Positions 26,013 to 34,700 of a stretch of 51,396 nt of DNA are shown in pieces (the first letter of the stretch is position 1; each line of letters opens with the position of its first letter). This DNA comes from Caulobacteraceae bacterium (GTDB lineage: Bacteria > Pseudomonadota > Alphaproteobacteria > Caulobacterales > Caulobacteraceae). The stretch is taken from assembly GCA_025450315.1 (NCBI GenBank), contig JANWHQ010000147.1, positions 1 to 51,396 of the forward strand, given 5' to 3'. The notes beneath the pieces were generated by a model, which was not told where the DNA came from, did no database searches, and saw only the letters and a list, made by a program, of their open reading frames with translations. A program made the position numbers and the translations under genes.

Positions 26013-27433
26013 GCCCGCCGGAAACCAGCACGTCCGAAACCCTCACGGGCGCGCGGGCCCTGCCGTCCGTGGACGCGGTGCTGCGCGCGCCGTCCTGCGA
26101 GCCGCTGATCGGGCGCTTCGGCAGGACCGCCGTCACCCGCCAGGTGCGCGGCCTGATCGCCGAGGCGCGGGCCGCGGGCGCCGCGCCTTCGGCCGAGGAG
26201 GTCGTCGGCCAGGCGGCGGGCCGGTTGGCGGCGGCCGACGCCCCCCGCCTGAAGGCGGTGTTCAACCTGACCGGGACGGTGCTGCACACCAACCTCGGCC
26301 GCGCCATCCTGGCCGAGGCGGCCATCGAGGCGGCGGTGGCCGCCATGCGCCAGGCCGTGGCGCTGGAGTTCGACCTGGACGGCGGCCGCCGGGGCGAGCG
26401 CGACGAGGTGGTGCGGGGCCTGCTCTGCGAGCTGACCGGGGCCGAGGACGCCACGCTGGTCAACAACAACGCCGCCGCCATGCTGATCGTCCTGAACACC
26501 CTGGCCAAGGGCAAGGGCGTGATCGTCTCGCGCGGCGAGCTGATCGAGATCGGCGGCGCCTTCCGCCTGCCCGAGATCATGTCCCGCGCCGGCGCCCGGC
26601 TGGTCGAGGTGGGAACCACCAACCGCACGCACCTGCGCGACTACGTCGAGGCGCTGGAGGCCGGCGCCGGGCTGGTGCTGAAGGTGCATCCGTCCAACTA
26701 CAGGATCGAGGGCTTCACCGCGGCGGTCCCGGCCGCCGAGGCGGCCAGGGCCGCGCACGATCGCGGCGTCGTGCTGGTCGACGACCTGGGCTCGGGGACG
26801 CTGGCGGACCTGTCGCGCCACGGCCTGCCGCGCGAGCCGACCGTCGCCGAGGCGGTGGCGGCCGGCGCCGACCTGGTGACCTTCTCCGGCGACAAGCTGC
26901 TGGGCGGGCCGCAGGCCGGGTTCGTCGTCGGCCGCAAGGCGCTGATCGCCCGCATCAACAGGAACCCCCTGAAGCGGGCCCTGCGGGTGGACAAGCTGCG
27001 CCTGGCCGCCATCGAGGCGACGCTGAAGCTCTACCGGGATCCCGACCGCCTGGCCGACCGCCTGCCGACGCTGCGGCTGCTGTCGCGCCGCGCCGAAGAC
27101 ATCGAGGCGGCGGCCCGCCGCATCGCGCCCGAGCTCGGCCGGCGGCTGGGCGCTGGCTACGCGGTAGAGGTGGTGGGCTGCATGAGCCAGGTCGGCTCCG
27201 GGGCCCTGCCGGTCGACGCCCTGCCCAGCGCCGGGGTGGCCATCCGCGCGGTCCGGGCCAAGGGGGCGGGCCGGGCCCTGGCGGCGCTGGCGGCGGCGCT
27301 CCGGGCGCTGCCCATGCCGGTGCTCGGCCGGGCGGCCGAACAGGCGCTGGTGCTCGACTGCCGCTGCCTCGAGGACGAGGCGGGCTTCGTGCGCAACCTG
27401 CGGGCCCTGGCGCCGGAGGCGACCGGGCCGTGA
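26009..27433 (+). CDS. selA: L-seryl-tRNA(Sec) selenium transferase
   Basis: A 474-residue PLP enzyme converting Ser-tRNA(Sec) to Sec-tRNA(Sec) with selenophosphate. From the TTG at 26009 (TTGA overlap with the previous stop), the catalytic lysine in [10 protein letters not shown] is Lys296, close to Lys295 of E. coli SelA, which supports the start; GTG at 25994 is an alternative. Other motifs are [12 protein letters not shown] at the N-terminus, [14 protein letters not shown] and [10 protein letters not shown]. It overlaps selB by 4 bp. Confidence 0.94.
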   Translation: MSPPETSTSETLTGARALPSVDAVLRAPSCEPLIGRFGRTAVTRQVRGLIAEARAAGAAPSAEEVVGQAAGRLAAADAPRLKAVFNLTGTVLHTNLGRAILAEAAIEAAVAAMRQAVALEFDLDGGRRGERDEVVRGLLCELTGAEDATLVNNNAAAMLIVLNTLAKGKGVIVSRGELIEIGGAFRLPEIMSRAGARLVEVGTTNRTHLRDYVEALEAGAGLVLKVHPSNYRIEGFTAAVPAAEAARAAHDRGVVLVDDLGSGTLADLSRHGLPREPTVAEAVAAGADLVTFSGDKLLGGPQAGFVVGRKALIARINRNPLKRALRVDKLRLAAIEATLKLYRDPDRLADRLPTLRLLSRRAEDIEAAARRIAPELGRRLGAGYAVEVVGCMSQVGSGALPVDALPSAGVAIRAVRAKGAGRALAALAAALRALPMPVLGRAAEQALVLDCRCLEDEAGFVRNLRALAPEATGP

Positions 27434-29373
27434 TCGTCGGGACCGCCGGCCACATCGACCACGGCAAGTCGGCGCTGGTACGCGCCCTGACCGGCGTCGA
27501 CACCGACCGGCTCAAGGAAGAGAAGGCGCGCGGCATCTCCATCGACCTCGGCTTCGCCTATCTGCCGCTGGACGGCGGCCAGGTGCTGGGCTTTGTCGAC
27601 GTCCCCGGCCACGAGCGGTTCGTGCGCAACATGCTGGCCGGCGCCTCGGGCATCGACTTCGCCCTCCTGGTCGTCGCCGCCGACGACGGGGTGATGCCGC
27701 AGACCCGCGAGCACCTGGCCATCCTGGACCTCCTGGGCGTGTCCCCGGGCCTGGTCGCCCTGACCAAGATCGACCTGGTCGACGCCGACTGGCGCGCCGC
27801 GGTCGAGGAGGACATCGGCTCCGCCTTGCAGGGCGCGTCCCTGGCCGGCGCCCCGCTGCTGGGGGTGTCGTCGGTGACGGGGGAGGGGATCGAGGCCCTG
27901 CGCCAGGCGCTGGCCGCCGCCGCGCGCGCGCACCGGCCGCGCCGCAGCCAGGGCCGCTTTCGCCTGGCGGTCGACCGCTGCTTCAGCCTCAGCGGCGCGG
28001 GGACGGTGGTTACCGGCGCGGTGATGTCCGGCGAGGTGCGGGTCGGCGACAGCGTCGTGGTCGGCCCCGGCGGCCTCAGGGCCCGCGTGCGTTCGATCCA
28101 TGCCCAGAACCGGCCGGCCGAGCGGGGCGCCGTCGGCGAGCGCTGCGCCCTGAACCTCACCGGCGACGGGGTCAGCCGCCACCAGATCGCCCGCGGCGAG
28201 GTGGTCATGGATCCGGCCCTGCTGGCGCCGTCCGCCCGGATCGACGCCGAGCTGCGCCTCCTGGCCCACGAGCGGCGCGCCCTGGCGGACTGGACGCCGG
28301 TGCGCCTGCACCACGCCGCCGCCGAGGTCGCGGCCCGGGTCGCGCTGCTGTCGGACGAGCCCCTGGCGCCGGGCGAGGAGGGCAAGGTGCAGCTGGTGCT
28401 GGACCGGCCGATCTGCGCGGCGGCCCAGGACCGCTTCATCCTGCGCGACGCCGCCGGCAAGCGCACCATCGGCGGCGGCCGCTTGCTGGATCTCAGGGCG
28501 CCCCAGCGCCGGCGGCGGACGCCGGCCCGGCTGGCGCAGCTGGAGGCCCTGGCCCGGCCCGACCCCGCCGCCGCCCTGGCCGCCGCCCTTTCGGTCTGGC
28601 CGTTCCATGTGGACGCCACGGCTTTCGCCCGCGACCGGGCGCTGGGCGAGGGCGAGATGCGCAAGGTGCTGGCCGAGGTCGCCCCCGTGCGCGTTCCCGG
28701 CGGCGGCGCCGAGATCCTGCTGTCGCCGGCCAGCTGGAGCCAGCTCGGCGCCGGCGCCCGCGCCGCCCTGGCCGGCTTCCACAAGGCCCATCCGGACCTG
28801 CCCGGCCTGTCGTCCGAGCGGCTGGCCAAGGCGCTGGAGCCGGCCTTGCCGGCCAAGGTCGGGGGCGCGGTGGTCGCCGCCCTGGTCGAACGCGGGGTGC
28901 TGGCGTCGGAGGCCGGCGCGGTCCGTTCGCCCGATCACAGCTTCGGCCTGGATTCCCGCGACCAGGCGCTCTGGGACCGCATCCGGCCGCTGCTGTCGGG
29001 CGAGAGGCGCTTCCGGCCGCCGCGCGCGGTCGAGTTGGCCCCGCTGCTGGGCGCGCCCGAGGCCGAGGTGCGGCGGGTGCTGAAGGCCCTGGCGCGGCAA
29101 CGCATGGTGGTCGAGGTCGCGCCCGACCATTTCTTCCGCCGCGAGACGGTCGAGGAGATGGCCGCCGCCTGCGCCGACATCGCCGCCGCCCAGTCCGACG
29201 GCCAGATCACCGCCGCCCAGTTCCGCGACCGGCTGAACAACGGCCGCAAGGTGGCGATCCAGATCCTGGAGTATTTCGACCGGCGCGGGCTTACCCTGCG
29301 GCGCGGCGACGTCCGCCGCATCGACGCCCGCCGGCTCGAGCAGTTCCGGCAGGCGCAGGTGGAGACGACTTAG
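27430..29373 (+). CDS. selB: Selenocysteine-specific translation elongation factor
   Basis: A 647-residue GTPase starting with GTG (GTGA overlap with selA). G motifs are GHIDHGKS at 7-14, DVPGHE at 57-62 and TKID at 112-115. EF-Tu-like domains 2 and 3 follow, then C-terminal winged helices (about 380-640, ending [24 protein letters not shown]) that in SelB bind the SECIS hairpin of selenoprotein mRNAs. It delivers Sec-tRNA to UGA codons. Its stop is 1 bp from the tRNA-Sec gene. Confidence 0.95.
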   Translation: MIVGTAGHIDHGKSALVRALTGVDTDRLKEEKARGISIDLGFAYLPLDGGQVLGFVDVPGHERFVRNMLAGASGIDFALLVVAADDGVMPQTREHLAILDLLGVSPGLVALTKIDLVDADWRAAVEEDIGSALQGASLAGAPLLGVSSVTGEGIEALRQALAAAARAHRPRRSQGRFRLAVDRCFSLSGAGTVVTGAVMSGEVRVGDSVVVGPGGLRARVRSIHAQNRPAERGAVGERCALNLTGDGVSRHQIARGEVVMDPALLAPSARIDAELRLLAHERRALADWTPVRLHHAAAEVAARVALLSDEPLAPGEEGKVQLVLDRPICAAAQDRFILRDAAGKRTIGGGRLLDLRAPQRRRRTPARLAQLEALARPDPAAALAAALSVWPFHVDATAFARDRALGEGEMRKVLAEVAPVRVPGGGAEILLSPASWSQLGAGARAALAGFHKAHPDLPGLSSERLAKALEPALPAKVGGAVVAALVERGVLASEAGAVRSPDHSFGLDSRDQALWDRIRPLLSGERRFRPPRAVELAPLLGAPEAEVRRVLKALARQRMVVEVAPDHFFRRETVEEMAAACADIAAAQSDGQITAAQFRDRLNNGRKVAIQILEYFDRRGLTLRRGDVRRIDARRLEQFRQAQVETT

Positions 29374-29374
29374 G

Positions 29375-29467
29375 GGAGGAGACTCGTTCCCGGTGGAACG
29401 TCCGGACTTCAAATCCGGGAGGGGCCGTCAGCCGGTCCCTGGTGGGTTCGACACCCACTCTCCTCCG
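29375..29467 (+). tRNA. selC: tRNA-Sec (anticodon TCA)
   Basis: The sequence folds as a bacterial tRNA-Sec. The 8-bp acceptor stem is GGAGGAGA (29375-29382) with TCTCCTCC (29459-29466). The long 6-bp D stem is CGTTCC/GGAACG. The anticodon stem CCGGA/TCCGG encloses loop CTTCAAA, with TCA at 29409-29411. A long variable arm (GGGGCCGTCAGCCGGTCCC) and a T arm GTGGG-TTCGACA-CCCAC follow. The 8+5 helix is diagnostic. Discriminator G29467 is followed by CCC, so CCA is not encoded. It directly follows selB and completes a selA-selB-selC unit. Confidence 0.95.
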
Positions 29468-29478
29468 CCCTCCCGGCT

Positions 29479-30876
29479 CTATTCGGCCTGCACCGCCTCG
29501 GTGTCGCGGATCTGCTGGTAGAGCCGGCCGTAAGGCTTCACCGTCAGGATCAGGCAGACGAGGCTGATCGGGGTGGTGATCGCCGCCAGGGTCATCATCG
29601 AGAGCCCGAGCTGCGAGTCCGCGTGGAACAGGTGCTCGGTCATGAGGGCCACGACCGACGGGCCCAGGCCATTCCCGATCACGCTGATGGTGATCATGTA
29701 GATGGCGTTGACCTGCGCCCGCATCTGGTTGGGCGTGATGATCTGCATCGCCGCCAGCTGCGCCGGCGCCGCCGCCAGCATCAGGATCCCCATGAGGAAC
29801 TGCAGACCCAGCGCGAGGACCGGGTTGGGCAGCAACGGCGTGAAGATGTAGATCGGCATGATCAGGGCGTGGGTGAAGGCCGCCAGCCTCAGGTTGGAAT
29901 CGATCCAGCGCTTGTGCATGCGCTCGCCCACCCAGGCGCCCAGGAGCACCCCGATCGGCGCGCCGATCAGCCCCAGCATCCCCGACAGCGGGCCGTAGAT
30001 GTGGGCGCCCATGTGGTAGGTGCGGGCGAAGAAGGCCGCCCGCCAGCCGCCGTAGCCGGCCAGCAGGATCCCCGACAGCGCCGTGCCGATCATGGTCGGC
30101 AGATAGACGCGGGCGGCCGGCCCGCGGAACATGAAGTGCAGCACTTCGCCGATCCGCGGATGTTCCTTGCGCGCGCCGTGCCGCGCCGGTTCGCGCACCG
30201 TCCTGGCGACGATCGGAGCCAGCAGCAGGCCGGGGATCCCCATCAGGATGAACACCATCTGCCAGGCCTGGCCGATCTTGAAGCCGAACAGCTGGATCGG
30301 CATGCGATAGAGCAGCCACCCCAGCAGCAGGCCTCCGACGATCGAGGAGAGGTACTGCCCGCCGGTCAGGCAGATGTTGTAGATCCCGAAGGCCCGCCCC
30401 AGCTTCTCGCGCGGCACCAGGTCCGGGATCAGCGAGACCGTGGTCGGCCCCTTCACCGAGACGGCGGCGCCCATCAGGCCGCGGCAGGCGGCGAAGGGCC
30501 AGAAGGTGGTGGCCAGGCCGCACAGCGAGTTCCCGATGCTCCAGGTCGTCAGGGCGCCCGACAGCACATAGGTGCGCCGCGCCCGGTCGGAGAGCCGGCC
30601 CAGCGGGAAGCCGCAGCACAGGTAGGGCAGCGAATAGGCTGCGCCCATCAGCAGGCCGATCTGCCCGTCGCTCATATGGGTCGAGTGCTTGATCGGCTGG
30701 ACCAGCAGCGAGATCAGTCCGTAGTCGAGCTGGCCGCACAGGGTGACCAGCGAGATCATCACCACCGCGTACCAGGCGACCGGAGGGCTCAGCCATTGCC
30801 CGCGGGCGGCGGCGGCGGCATCGGGGGGCGCGGACGTCGGGACCGGCGCGATGTCTTCCAGTTCGGCGATGGTCAT
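29479..30876 (-). CDS. MFS transporter (spinster-like group)
   Basis: From the ATG at 30876 (GAGAAG site 7 bp upstream) this is a 465-residue, 12-TM major facilitator protein; an ATG 54 bp earlier adds an unlikely tail. MFS motifs include PLGRLSDRARRTYVLSG in loop 2-3 and FLGR-like repeats. LDYGLISLLVQPIKHSTHMSDGQIGLLMGAAYSL resembles spinster-type transporters common in sphingomonads and Caulobacteraceae. It is divergent from the SnoaL/WDGDTLV/DUF6152 operon, with a palindrome between, and ends 11 bp from tRNA-Sec. Substrate unknown. Confidence 0.88.
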   Translation of the reverse strand: MTIAELEDIAPVPTSAPPDAAAAARGQWLSPPVAWYAVVMISLVTLCGQLDYGLISLLVQPIKHSTHMSDGQIGLLMGAAYSLPYLCCGFPLGRLSDRARRTYVLSGALTTWSIGNSLCGLATTFWPFAACRGLMGAAVSVKGPTTVSLIPDLVPREKLGRAFGIYNICLTGGQYLSSIVGGLLLGWLLYRMPIQLFGFKIGQAWQMVFILMGIPGLLLAPIVARTVREPARHGARKEHPRIGEVLHFMFRGPAARVYLPTMIGTALSGILLAGYGGWRAAFFARTYHMGAHIYGPLSGMLGLIGAPIGVLLGAWVGERMHKRWIDSNLRLAAFTHALIMPIYIFTPLLPNPVLALGLQFLMGILMLAAAPAQLAAMQIITPNQMRAQVNAIYMITISVIGNGLGPSVVALMTEHLFHADSQLGLSMMTLAAITTPISLVCLILTVKPYGRLYQQIRDTEAVQAE

Positions 30877-30923
30877 GCCCGAGCTTCTCGTTCCCCGACG
30901 CCAGATTGTTGATTGTGGCCACC

Positions 30924-30938
30924 GTTGCAAACGGCAAC
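30924..30938. promoter_or_regulatory. Palindromic candidate operator between MFS gene and SnoaL-like gene
   Basis: GTTGC (30924-30928) and GCAAC (30934-30938) form an exact inverted repeat with a 5-bp spacer, about 47 bp from the MFS start and 97 bp from the start at 31035. The form suits a dimeric helix-turn-helix regulator site; no regulator gene adjoins. Confidence 0.35.
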
Positions 30939-31034
30939 ATTATGGGAGACTGAGGGACTGGCGCTCCTCGCTCCGCGAGGTACGATCAAAGCTGCAGATA
31001 CGAGGGCCGGCAAGGCCGAGTCGGGGAGGCGGGC

Positions 31035-31493
31035 ATGGGAAAATGGCGGATCGCGGCTTTGGCCGCGGCGCTCGGGCTCGGCGTTCTGGCGGCCGGCGCC
31101 GCATCGGCGGAGACGGCGCAGGAGCGCGCGAACAAGCAGGCGGTGATAGAATTTTATGATAAGGCGCTGAATCAGAAGGATTTCGCCGCAGCCTCGAAGT
31201 ACCTCGGCGACCGCTACACCCAGCACAATCCCACCGCCAAGGACGGGCCTGAGGGCCTGAAGGCCTTCATCCAGTTCCTGCGCGACAAGTTCCCGCAGAG
31301 CCACAGCGAGATCGTCCAGGCCTTCGCCGACGGCGACTACGTGATCCTGCACGTGCATTCGATCCGCACCCCGGGCACGGCCGGACGCGCCATCTTCGAC
31401 CTGTTCAAGCTCGACCACGGCAAGGTCGTGGAGCACTGGGACGCCGTCCAGGACATCCCGGCCTCGAGCGCCAACGCCAACGGCATGTTCTGA
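31035..31493 (+). CDS. Exported SnoaL/NTF2-like protein
   Basis: A 152-residue protein with a signal peptide (MGKWRIAALAAALGLGVLAAGAASA) and an NTF2-like cone fold: VIEFYDKALNQKDFAAASKYLGDRYTQHNP, LKAFIQFLRDKFP, then beta strands with DGDYVILHVHSI and DLFKLDHGKVVEHWDAVQDIP. SnoaL relatives are isomerases, cyclases or ligand binders; catalytic residues cannot be assigned safely. Its stop overlaps the next ATG by 1 bp (TGATG), so it is the first gene of a three-gene operon. Confidence 0.86.
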   Translation: MGKWRIAALAAALGLGVLAAGAASAETAQERANKQAVIEFYDKALNQKDFAAASKYLGDRYTQHNPTAKDGPEGLKAFIQFLRDKFPQSHSEIVQAFADGDYVILHVHSIRTPGTAGRAIFDLFKLDHGKVVEHWDAVQDIPASSANANGMF

Positions 31494-32227
31494 TGACCCG
31501 GCTGTTCCTGATCCTCGCCGCCGCCCTGGCCGCCTCGGCGGCCTCCGCCGCCCCGGCGCTGAACGCCCGCTACGCCGACCCCGCCCAGCCCGACATCTCC
31601 GGCGTCTGGCAGGTGACCGGCTGGTTCGGCTTCTCGCCCGACAAGGCGATCCCCAAGCTGAAGCCCCCCTACGAGCAGCTCTACGCCAGGCGGATGAAGG
31701 CCTTCGACGCCGGCAAGCCGATCGACGACGTCACCGCCGACTGCCTGCCGCCGGGCATGCCGCACATCCAGGTGGTGCCCTATCCGTTCGAGATCATGCA
31801 GACGCCCGGCCGGGTGACCATGCTGTTCGAATACGCCGGCCAGGTGCGCCGCATCTATCTGGACGGCGGCCAGCCCAAGGATCCCGATCCGACCTATTAC
31901 GGGACCTCGGTGGGCCACTGGGACGGCGACACCCTGGTGGCGACCACCTCCAACATCCGCGCCGACACCCAGGACGACTTCTCGGGCCTGCCGCATTCGG
32001 ACGCCCTGACCGTCACCGAGCGGTTCCACCGGACCGCCCCGGACACGCTGGAGGATCGCATCACCCTCGATGATCCAAAGGCTTACGCCGAACCCTTCAC
32101 CTCGACCCGCATCTACAAGCTGCATCCGACCTGGACGATCGGCGAGTACGTCTGCGAGGAGAACAACCGCAACCAGATCCAGGCCAACGGCGTGACCGGC
32201 TTCGGCGTGCCCCCGGCTTCGAAATGA
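31493..32227 (+). CDS. Secreted WDGDTLV-family protein (short form)
   Basis: A 244-residue protein with a Sec signal ([19 protein letters not shown]). Conserved-looking blocks are [68 protein letters not shown] and ERFHRTAPDTLEDRITLDDP. The [18 protein letters not shown] block recurs in the 483-residue protein at 21174-22625, which also has a DUF6152 gene next door. Function unknown. It overlaps the DUF6152 gene by 4 bp. Confidence 0.85.
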   Translation: MTRLFLILAAALAASAASAAPALNARYADPAQPDISGVWQVTGWFGFSPDKAIPKLKPPYEQLYARRMKAFDAGKPIDDVTADCLPPGMPHIQVVPYPFEIMQTPGRVTMLFEYAGQVRRIYLDGGQPKDPDPTYYGTSVGHWDGDTLVATTSNIRADTQDDFSGLPHSDALTVTERFHRTAPDTLEDRITLDDPKAYAEPFTSTRIYKLHPTWTIGEYVCEENNRNQIQANGVTGFGVPPASK

Positions 32228-32640
32228 CGGAGCGCCCAGTGGATATTCGCCTTCCGCGTCGACGCCTTCCGATCGGGCTGGCCCTCGGCCTGGCCCTCGC
32301 CCTGCCGGCCGCGCCGGCCCTGGCGCACCACTCCTTCGCCATGTTCGACCGCGAGCATCCGACCCCGATCTCCGGCGTGATCAAGGACTTCCAGTGGACC
32401 AACCCGCACGTCTGGATCCAGGTCCTGGTTCCGGACGCCAAGGGCCAGCCCCAGGAGTGGGGGGTGGAGTGCACCAGCGTGAACTTCCTGCGCCGCGGTG
32501 GCTGGGACAAGGACAGCCTCAAGCCCGGCGACAAGGTGAAGCTGCTGATCTTTCCGCTGAAGGACGGCTCCCACGGCGGCCAGCTCAACAAGCTGGTGGA
32601 GCTGAACGGCTCGACCGCCTCGCTGCCGGGATATCAGTAG
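32224..32640 (+). CDS. DUF6152-family secreted protein (copy B)
   Basis: A 138-residue protein whose signal peptide ends PALA, leaving mature N-terminus HHSFAMFD. The domain contains ISGVIKDFQWTNPHVWIQVLV, which is closer to the standard DUF6152 core than copy A at 20651, then GWDKDSLKPGDKVKLLIFPLKDG. Its ATG overlaps the upstream stop (ATGA). Function unknown; the His-His N-terminus is shared by both copies. Confidence 0.87.
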   Translation: MTERPVDIRLPRRRLPIGLALGLALALPAAPALAHHSFAMFDREHPTPISGVIKDFQWTNPHVWIQVLVPDAKGQPQEWGVECTSVNFLRRGGWDKDSLKPGDKVKLLIFPLKDGSHGGQLNKLVELNGSTASLPGYQ

Positions 32641-32684
32641 GCGCCGGCGGCGGGCCGGATCGCGGCCAGCGTCCCCCTCCGGCC

Positions 32685-34628
32685 TCAGCCGTGCAGCGGT
32701 CCTGACGCGGTGCGGGCGAGGAGCAGGTCCAGCGCCGCCCGGTCGGGCTTGGACAAGTCCATGCCAGCCGCCGCCTCGTATTGGGCGCGGGCCTCGCCGT
32801 AGCGGCCCGACAGCATCAGCGCCTCGCCCCAGAGCAGGTGATTGCGGCCCCAGCGGGGGGCGTTCCTGCTGGCGTCGGCGAACTTGGCGGCGGCGCCCTG
32901 GAAGTCGCCCATCCGCATCAAGGCTTCGCCCCAGAGCTCGAGGGGATCGGCGTAGCACGGACTGCGCCGCAGGGCGTCTTTCGCCTGGTTGATGGCGCCT
33001 TGCAGGTCGCCCCGGGCCAGCAGGCTCGCCGCCCATGCGGCGGGGGCCAGCGACCGGCTGGGGGTCTGGCGGTCGAGCTCGGCGAACCACCGATCCGCCG
33101 TGGGCCAGTCGTGTTCGAGAGTGGCGATGTCGCCCCGTGCGGTGAGGCATTGGTAGCAGTCGGTCGGCGTTCCGGCGACCAAGGCTTCGGCCTGCTGCAG
33201 CCGGCCGAGGTGGGCGTAGGCCTGGGCGAGCAGCGGCAGGACCACGGTCTTCTGTGCGTCGCCCTCGAGGGCGGGATCGTTCCGATGGGCCTGCAGGCGC
33301 TGGACGACGCCGGTCCAATCGCCAAGCGTCAGGCCGCGGGCGGAGATAGCCTGATAGCTGTTGGTGTCCGCGGGTCCTGTCTCCAGCTGTTCGGCGACGG
33401 TCACCTCGTGCAGCGAGGCCAAGGCGCGGGCGCGCAGATGCTGGGGCGCGTATCCTTCCAAGCGTCCCTCGACGTTGAAGGCCCCCATGGCGCCGAGGAG
33501 CGTCGCGGTCGACTGGAAATCGGCGAAATAGAAGGCCTTGACCGCCCGCAGGAACCGGATCCGCTCCGCGAGCTGAGCCTTCGCGAATCCTATGGCGCGG
33601 CCGCTCTGGACCACCGCCAGCTCCTGGCCTGGATTGTCGAGCACGGCCGGCCAGTGACCGACCACATCACTGGACACGCCCAAGGTTTCGTAGGCCGGAA
33701 CGAGCATGGGATTGAGGGAGATGGACGCCCTGGCCATGCGGATGGCGTCGTAGTGATGGCCCTGCTGTTGGAGGATCGAAGCCCAGCCCGCATAGGCCCA
33801 GGGACGATCCTCCGCCGCGCCCGATCTCGCCAGGTCGGCGAAGGCGGCGCTGGCCTCGGGCAGCTGGCCGTGCGAGGCCAGATAGACGGCGTAGCGGTAG
33901 GGCTGGGTCTCGCGATAGACCGCCTCGGCCGCCTGGCCGATCAGCTTGTCGACGTCCGCCTCCGAACCTTCGAACCTCTGCCCCGGGGTTTCGCCGGCGC
34001 GCGCGGTGACGGCGACGCCGGCGGCCGTGCGAACGATCTCGCCGGAGATGCGCGTCTCCGAGCCCAGCCATTGGCGCAGATAGCGGTTCAGCTCGCCGAT
34101 GGAGACGCCGGTGTCGGGGATCTCGACTTTGATGTCGCCGCCCCAGTCGTTGGCGTAGCTGGAGGCGGGCCGCGCGGTCACCGTGGACGCCTGCAGGTCG
34201 GCGAGCCGGTCGAGGAGACGGTTGGCGACCACCTGGCCGGTCAGGCCCCGCTGGATGAAATCGGGCGGTACGGAAAAGGCCTCGATGGCGACGCCGTGAT
34301 CCTCGTGCGCCTGCCAGGCCATCACGCCCACGGCCAGGGCGATGGCCAGCCCGACCACGGCGGTCATCAGCTGCAGGGTCAGGCCGACGCGGTCCTTCCA
34401 GCGGCCCAGGATCAGCCGCGAGAGGATGACCTGCCGCTGTTCATGCAGATGCTCGGTCTGCAGATCGACCAGCCGGGACTGCTTGCGCAGGAAGGCGTCG
34501 AACTCGGGATCGGGCCTGGCCCCGGCGCGGCCCTTCTTGACGCCCATGGCCAAGGCGGCCGCCGAGCTGACGGGACCTTGCGTCTCCGCGGACTCCGGGC
34601 CGTCGTCCGGCTCCAGCAGCTCGGCCAT
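32685..34628 (-). CDS. TPR-containing membrane protein
   Basis: A 647-residue protein. About 80 polar residues with a helical, coiled-coil-like part (DAFLRKQSRLVDLQTEHLHEQRQVI) precede one membrane span at about 84-105. Then comes a small alpha/beta region (about 125-240, NRLLDRLADLQASTV, IPDTGVSIGELNRYL, VAVTARAGETPG), then TPR-like helices to the end. GGGGGAACGG lies upstream of the ATG. TPR arrays mediate protein contacts; no effector domain is visible, and no DNA-binding or cyclase domain is fused. Function unknown. Confidence 0.82.
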   Translation of the reverse strand: MAELLEPDDGPESAETQGPVSSAAALAMGVKKGRAGARPDPEFDAFLRKQSRLVDLQTEHLHEQRQVILSRLILGRWKDRVGLTLQLMTAVVGLAIALAVGVMAWQAHEDHGVAIEAFSVPPDFIQRGLTGQVVANRLLDRLADLQASTVTARPASSYANDWGGDIKVEIPDTGVSIGELNRYLRQWLGSETRISGEIVRTAAGVAVTARAGETPGQRFEGSEADVDKLIGQAAEAVYRETQPYRYAVYLASHGQLPEASAAFADLARSGAAEDRPWAYAGWASILQQQGHHYDAIRMARASISLNPMLVPAYETLGVSSDVVGHWPAVLDNPGQELAVVQSGRAIGFAKAQLAERIRFLRAVKAFYFADFQSTATLLGAMGAFNVEGRLEGYAPQHLRARALASLHEVTVAEQLETGPADTNSYQAISARGLTLGDWTGVVQRLQAHRNDPALEGDAQKTVVLPLLAQAYAHLGRLQQAEALVAGTPTDCYQCLTARGDIATLEHDWPTADRWFAELDRQTPSRSLAPAAWAASLLARGDLQGAINQAKDALRRSPCYADPLELWGEALMRMGDFQGAAAKFADASRNAPRWGRNHLLWGEALMLSGRYGEARAQYEAAAGMDLSKPDRAALDLLLARTASGPLHG

Positions 34629-34700
34629 CCCGCCGTTCCCCCAACGGCGTCATGGGAAGCCAAGCTGGGATCAGCGTCAATGCAGGGTTGGCTCTTCCCC

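Noticed and set aside
25472..27433. A longer 5' extension of selA
   Set aside because: The extension overlaps the flavoprotein gene out of frame and is Arg/Gly-rich; the TTG start gives the expected SelA length and Lys296.
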